Source of the DNA: CAIMFV01 sp040757715
GTDB taxonomy: Bacteria > Pseudomonadota > Alphaproteobacteria > Caulobacterales > Caulobacteraceae
NCBI GenBank assembly: GCA_040757715.1
Contig: JBFLWS010000002.1
Location: 186,001-250,000 of the forward strand
DNA: 64,000 bases
Reading direction: 5' to 3'
The position numbers and the translations under genes were made by a program. Of the stretch, positions 60,312 to 64,000 are shown one piece after another (the stretch's first letter is position 1; every line of letters begins with the position of its first letter). The notes under the pieces are model-generated. The model made no database searches, was not told the origin of the DNA, and was given only the letters and a program-made list of their open reading frames with translations.

Positions 60312-62330
60312 ATGGCGGAAGACGAAGACGCGGCCGAGGCTGAGCGCGACCGGCTCTGGTGGGAGGGCTGGTGGGCCATGGACTTCTCGTGGAACAACCT
60401 GATTAATCACCCGATCGGTGACGATGAGCGCGCCGTCGGCGCCCACGGCGAGCGCAACCTGCAGGACTATTGGCGGCGGGACGGCCAGTCGGGCGCGGTG
60501 CGGACCGACGAGGACATGATCGGCGCGGGAGAGCTGGTTCACTTACCCGATGGCCAGCTGTGGCACATCGCGCACGCGCCCCTGACATGGCGGAACGGAG
60601 ACGCGGCCAAATCAGGTTGGGATGAAGCGAAGTGGACCGCGCTCGCCAAGCTCGTCGCCGCCCGGCTCCGCGCTGGCGAGGAAACACCCATCCAGCCGTA
60701 TGGCCGCCTCTATGGGTCCGACCGCCGCACGCAACTTCAGGGCTCGATCCTCCGCAGGCTTCCCGCGATCGCGGATCGTGCGCTTCACATTGTTGCATCT
60801 TGGGCTCGCTTTCTGAGCGACACAGACTTGCGCGCTCAAGACTTCGGACCTGGCGCCGTCTTCGAGCGCGCCTTTTTTACCGGCGGCGCCGCCTTCGAGC
60901 GCGCCAGCTTCTCCGGCTTCGCCAACTTCGGGAGCGCCACCTTCTCCCGCGACACCGTCTTCTGGAGCGCCACTGTCTCCGGGTTTGCCTACTTCGAGAG
61001 CGCCACGTTCTACGGCCACGCCTTTTTCGGGAGCACCACCTTTTCCGACGTCGCTTTCTGGAGCACCACTTTCTCGGGCGACGCCGTCTTCGAGAACGCC
61101 ACTTTCTGCGGCGACGCCGACTTCCGAGGGGCCACCTTCTCCCGCTTCGCCAGCTTTGCCGGCCGTGCTTCCGGCGTCGCAAAAGGAGAGGACGTTCAGT
61201 CCATCGAGGGCCGCGCAAAGCCCGAAGCAGGAATGCCGGACGATTTCGAATTTTCCGGAGCCATCGTCTCCAAGGCGGGGCTTGAGCCCCGCGCTCGATG
61301 CGCCTTTGTCAGCGCGGATTTCGAGGGGGCTGTGTTTGGCGACGACGCCAACTTCGGCAACCGCGAGTTTCTGGGCGTGGCGAGGTTCAATCGAACGATC
61401 TGGAGGGGCCGGCCAATCTTTCACCAGTCCAAGCTTTCCCAGGACGCCAGTTTTCGCAACGCGCGGTTTCCGGTGCTGGAGGCCTCGCTCTGGAAGGTCT
61501 GGTTCCCGCCGGCGGTCGCCATCCGCAATCTGATCCGCCTTCGATTATGCTTGCGATCCATACCCGGCGCACGCCAGCGATTGAGCGAACTTTTTCGTAA
61601 GGCGCTTGATGAGCGCAAGGAGAAGTTCCAAAGTATCGACGCGTTCGACGAGATCCACTATCGGCAAAACCGCGCAGAAGCCGACCAGCGTCGCGGATGG
61701 AGATCGCGGCGCTTCTCCCGCCGCTGGGCGTTCCTATTGATCGACGTTGAGAAAAGAAGATCCGCTATCGACGAGAGCTATGGCCGACTGGAGTCGGATT
61801 TCCGCACCCTGAAGCTCGCCATGGAAAACGTGCGGGCGCGGCAGGAGGAGGCGCGGTTCTTCCGCCTTGAGCTGATCGCCCGCCGCCGCCGGCCGATGTG
61901 GTCCGAGGTCAGCCCGTTCGAGCGCCTGGCTTCCTACGTCTATGCCGGCCTGGCCGACTACGGTCTGAGCATCGTCAGGCCCGTCGCCTGGCTGGCGGGG
62001 CTGGTCGGTTCGGTCACCCTCGGCGGCTGGATCGCGATGAAGGGAAGCCTCGACGCCGTCTGCGCCACCCTCCGCCCGACCCCTTGGGGCCTGGACCCCG
62101 ATCTTCGCGAAGCCATGTCCTTCGCCATGTTCAACATCGTCCGACCCGGCGCGGTATGGGACCCCAAGACCTTCGACTCCACCGATAGCGACCCGTCGGC
62201 CTGGCCCCAGAAACTGGCGGCGCTTCATCCGACGCTCATCAAGCTGATCGCCACGGCGGAGACCACCGCAGCGGCCGTGCTGATCTTCCTGTTTTTCCTG
62301 GCCGTGCGGCGGCGGTTCCAGATTTCGTGA
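60312..62330 (+). CDS. Pentapeptide-repeat protein with two C-terminal membrane spans
   Basis: 672 residues. After an N-terminal acidic region, residues about 185-270 form a pentapeptide-repeat helix with A-x-F-x-x cadence (GAVFERAFFTGGAAFERASFSGFANFGSATF...), and a second shorter run (ADFEGAVFGDDANFGNREFLGVARF) follows. A basic helical region and two membrane spans (VAWLAGLVGSVTLGGWIAM; AAAVLIFLFFLAV) end the protein. The same layout exists in other alphaproteobacterial pentapeptide proteins of unknown role. The repeat part lies in the cytoplasm if the N-terminus does. Confidence 0.8.
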   Translation: MAEDEDAAEAERDRLWWEGWWAMDFSWNNLINHPIGDDERAVGAHGERNLQDYWRRDGQSGAVRTDEDMIGAGELVHLPDGQLWHIAHAPLTWRNGDAAKSGWDEAKWTALAKLVAARLRAGEETPIQPYGRLYGSDRRTQLQGSILRRLPAIADRALHIVASWARFLSDTDLRAQDFGPGAVFERAFFTGGAAFERASFSGFANFGSATFSRDTVFWSATVSGFAYFESATFYGHAFFGSTTFSDVAFWSTTFSGDAVFENATFCGDADFRGATFSRFASFAGRASGVAKGEDVQSIEGRAKPEAGMPDDFEFSGAIVSKAGLEPRARCAFVSADFEGAVFGDDANFGNREFLGVARFNRTIWRGRPIFHQSKLSQDASFRNARFPVLEASLWKVWFPPAVAIRNLIRLRLCLRSIPGARQRLSELFRKALDERKEKFQSIDAFDEIHYRQNRAEADQRRGWRSRRFSRRWAFLLIDVEKRRSAIDESYGRLESDFRTLKLAMENVRARQEEARFFRLELIARRRRPMWSEVSPFERLASYVYAGLADYGLSIVRPVAWLAGLVGSVTLGGWIAMKGSLDAVCATLRPTPWGLDPDLREAMSFAMFNIVRPGAVWDPKTFDSTDSDPSAWPQKLAALHPTLIKLIATAETTAAAVLIFLFFLAVRRRFQIS

Positions 62331-62426
62331 AACCGCGGGGCCGGCTGGCCATTCCAGGGGCCGCAGGCGCAACCGTCCAGAGGGCCGCTTCATTTGCGGC
62401 GGATGGTACTGTCTGTACGGAAATGG

Positions 62427-62503
62427 TGGTGGTTGGGGGCGGGATCGAACCGCCGACCTGCGGGTTATGAATCCGCCGCTCTAACCATCTGAGCTACCCA
62501 ACC
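62427..62503 (-). tRNA. tRNA-Met (CAT)
   Basis: 77 nt with encoded CCA. Acceptor stem GGTTGGG/CCCAACC, D-arm GCTC/GAGC, anticodon loop TTCATAA, T-arm with GGTTCGATCCC. The CAT anticodon could also be Ile2 (lysidine-modified); elongator Met is more likely from the acceptor and loop. The rest of 62331-62671 shows no other feature. Confidence 0.9.
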
Positions 62504-62671
62504 GCGCGAGGCGGGGGGTATAGCGGCAAAGCGCGCGGGCCTCAAGCGCCTCTTCGCGTTTCATCGCGCCTTCGCCCATGGTGAATTTGCAGGCGAAACC
62601 TTAAGTTTGCGGCCGCATTGTTTCTTCAGCCGCATCTGGGCGATGCGTGACGTGCTAGGGCGGCCGACGAC

Positions 62672-63220
62672 ATGACCATTTTGCACGTCTTGGGCGGACC
62701 GGCGCCGGAAGTCGAGGCGGAGTTCGCCCCGCTCATCGCCGCGCTTTCCCATGCCGGGCTCGACCAGGCTTGCGCCCTCTATCCCGAGTGCGCTTCGACC
62801 TCGCGCCTGCGCGCCGCGGGGGTACAGCTGACGGTGCAGCCCTTCGGCGGGCTGTTCGATCTGAAGACCGCCCCGGCCCTCGCCACCTTCGCCCGCGCCG
62901 TGCATGCCCGAGTGGTGGTGCAGTGGCGCGCCGCCGATCAGCGCGTGCTGCCCAAGGGCAATTGGGCGCGGCTCGGCCGCTGCGGCGCGCGGGCCGAGCT
63001 GAAGCCCTTCGCCGGTTCGGATTATCTCGTCTTTCCCGACAAGGCGGCGCTCGACGCGGCGGCCGCGGCGGGCTGGGCGGCCACCCGCGCCCTGATCATT
63101 CCCCAGTTCCAGGCCTTCGCAGCCGTGGGCGACGAGGCTCTCGACAAGTCGGCCCTGGCGGCCGAAGAGCACGCTCTGCAGCTCTGGCGCGGGCTGTTGT
63201 CCCGGTTCGGCGAGGTCTGA
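62672..63220 (+). CDS. Small glycosyltransferase-like protein
   Basis: 182 residues. MTILHVLGGPAPEVEAEFAPLIAALSHAGLDQACALYP looks like the N-terminal Rossmann half of a GT-B glycosyltransferase; no nucleotide-sugar-binding half follows. A stop, not the window end, terminates it. It starts 4 bp upstream of asnB, so the two form an operon. The assignment to an enzyme is tentative. Confidence 0.5.
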   Translation: MTILHVLGGPAPEVEAEFAPLIAALSHAGLDQACALYPECASTSRLRAAGVQLTVQPFGGLFDLKTAPALATFARAVHARVVVQWRAADQRVLPKGNWARLGRCGARAELKPFAGSDYLVFPDKAALDAAAAAGWAATRALIIPQFQAFAAVGDEALDKSALAAEEHALQLWRGLLSRFGEV

Positions 63221-63224
63221 GGTC

Positions 63225-64000
63225 ATGTGCGGCATTGCAGGGGTGATCGCCAAGCCGGGCGCCAGGGCGGACGAGGCCTTCGTCCTTGCCATGATCGAGC
63301 GCCTGTCGCACCGCGGTCCCGACGGCATCCGGGTGGAGCGGCTGGGTGGCTCGGTGGTGGCCCATGCGCGCCTCTCCATCATCGACCTGGAGGGCGGCTG
63401 GCAGCCCCTGCACGGCGCCGGCTCCACGGTGATCGGCAATGGCGAGATCTACAATTACCTCGAGCTGATGAGCGAGTTCGGCCTGAAGGAGAAGATGGCC
63501 ACCGTGGCCGACTTCGAGCCCCTCTTGCATCTCTATCGCGACGAGGGGCCGGCGGCGTTGAAGCGTCTGCGCGGCATGTACGCCCTCTGCCTCATGGGTG
63601 TGGACGGGCGGGTGTTTCTGGCCAGAGACCCGTTCGGCATCAAGCCGCTTTACCTGAAGGACCTGCCCGACGGGCTCGCCTTCGCCTCCGAGCCGCGGGC
63701 CTTCGGCGAGCCCGAGCCCACCAAGGGTGCGGACGAGCTCCTCGCCCTGCATTATCGCCTGGACGGGGTGCGCCAGCTGGCCCCGGGCGAGGTGGTGGAG
63801 GTGGTGGACGGCCGCGCCCGGCGCTTCGACACCTTGCCGCGCCTGGCGCGCGCACCTGTGCGGAGCCGCGACAGCGAGGCCATGCTGTTGAAGCGCCTCG
63901 ACAAGGTGCTGGAGAATGCGGTGATGGTGCACCAGCGCTCCGACGTGCCCTATGGCCTGTTCCTCTCGGGGGGGATCGATTCCACCGCCATCGCGGCCTT
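63225..64000 (+). CDS. asnB: Asparagine synthetase (glutamine-hydrolysing), cut by the window end
   Basis: First 258 codons; the gene continues past the window. Cys2 of MCGIAGVIAK is the glutaminase nucleophile. RLSHRGPDG, ARLSIIDLEGGWQPL and NGEIYNYLEL follow, and the ATP pyrophosphatase loop FLSGGIDSTAIAAF appears at the edge. It makes asparagine or a related amide. AsnB paralogues also occur in polysaccharide clusters, and the small glycosyltransferase-like gene upstream leaves that possible. Confidence 0.92.
   Translation, partial: MCGIAGVIAKPGARADEAFVLAMIERLSHRGPDGIRVERLGGSVVAHARLSIIDLEGGWQPLHGAGSTVIGNGEIYNYLELMSEFGLKEKMATVADFEPLLHLYRDEGPAALKRLRGMYALCLMGVDGRVFLARDPFGIKPLYLKDLPDGLAFASEPRAFGEPEPTKGADELLALHYRLDGVRQLAPGEVVEVVDGRARRFDTLPRLARAPVRSRDSEAMLLKRLDKVLENAVMVHQRSDVPYGLFLSGGIDSTAIAA

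Overview
This window is a high-GC alphaproteobacterial chromosome segment. The group is inferred from the ethylmalonyl-CoA genes ecm and ccr, an LptM-type lipoprotein between argH and lysA, an oxygen-sensitive (cysteine-motif) NifA, and fixABCX. Caulobacterales is my best guess for the order, with low confidence. The centre of the window is a nitrogen-fixation (nif) island of about 30 kb, set in ordinary housekeeping DNA.

Layout. 1-4.5 kb holds an HNH nuclease, a DNA glycosylase, a 38-residue membrane peptide, a TetR regulator, GluQ, an EamA exporter and a cold-shock protein. 4.7-9.1 kb holds ecm, an SDR and ccr. 9.1-11.4 kb (minus strand) holds a small membrane protein, a beta-lactamase-fold hydrolase and a TlpA thioredoxin. 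11.4-14.4 kb holds argH-lptM-lysA. 14.4-19.4 kb (minus) holds a complete branched-chain 2-oxoacid dehydrogenase operon. 19.5-23.2 kb holds an M28 peptidase and a frameshifted GGDEF/EAL gene. 23.6-26.4 kb holds cysTWA without a binding protein. 26.5-27.9 kb holds SIMPL and RidA proteins.

The nif island runs from about 28.1 to 58.3 kb. In order it has: an unknown gene with its own nif-type sigma-54 promoter, a CGFS glutaredoxin, nifA, a dedicated divergent rpoN, fixABCX, nifW-V-S-U-iscA, nifHDKENX-DUF269-DUF683-fdxB-nifQ, a divergent operon (pseudo-receiver, truncated globin, YqeB-like protein), nifT-DUF6129-DegT-like-ferredoxin-SIR2-like, and nifB-fdxN-HesB-like-TPR-nifZ-nifZ. Eight sites match the sigma-54 element GG-N10-GC with a nearly constant sequence. 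Six NifA upstream sites TGT-N10-ACA share a TGTCG...CGACA symmetry. They tie the island into one NifA/RpoN regulon: FixABCX feeds electrons, NifU/S/IscA build clusters, NifB/E/N/X/V/Q make FeMo-co, and NifHDK is the enzyme.

The right edge is marked by the stranded C-terminal 58 codons of a glycoside hydrolase overlapping a ROK sugar kinase, which looks like an insertion or deletion scar. Beyond it are a small membrane protein, a pentapeptide-repeat membrane protein, tRNA-Met, a small glycosyltransferase-like protein and the start of an asparagine synthetase cut by the window end.

The least explained parts are the unknown nif-regulated gene at 28.2 kb, the receiver lacking its phospho-Asp with its globin and YqeB-like partners, and a DegT-family protein whose PLP lysine is glycine. 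No CRISPR array, rRNA or transposase was seen.
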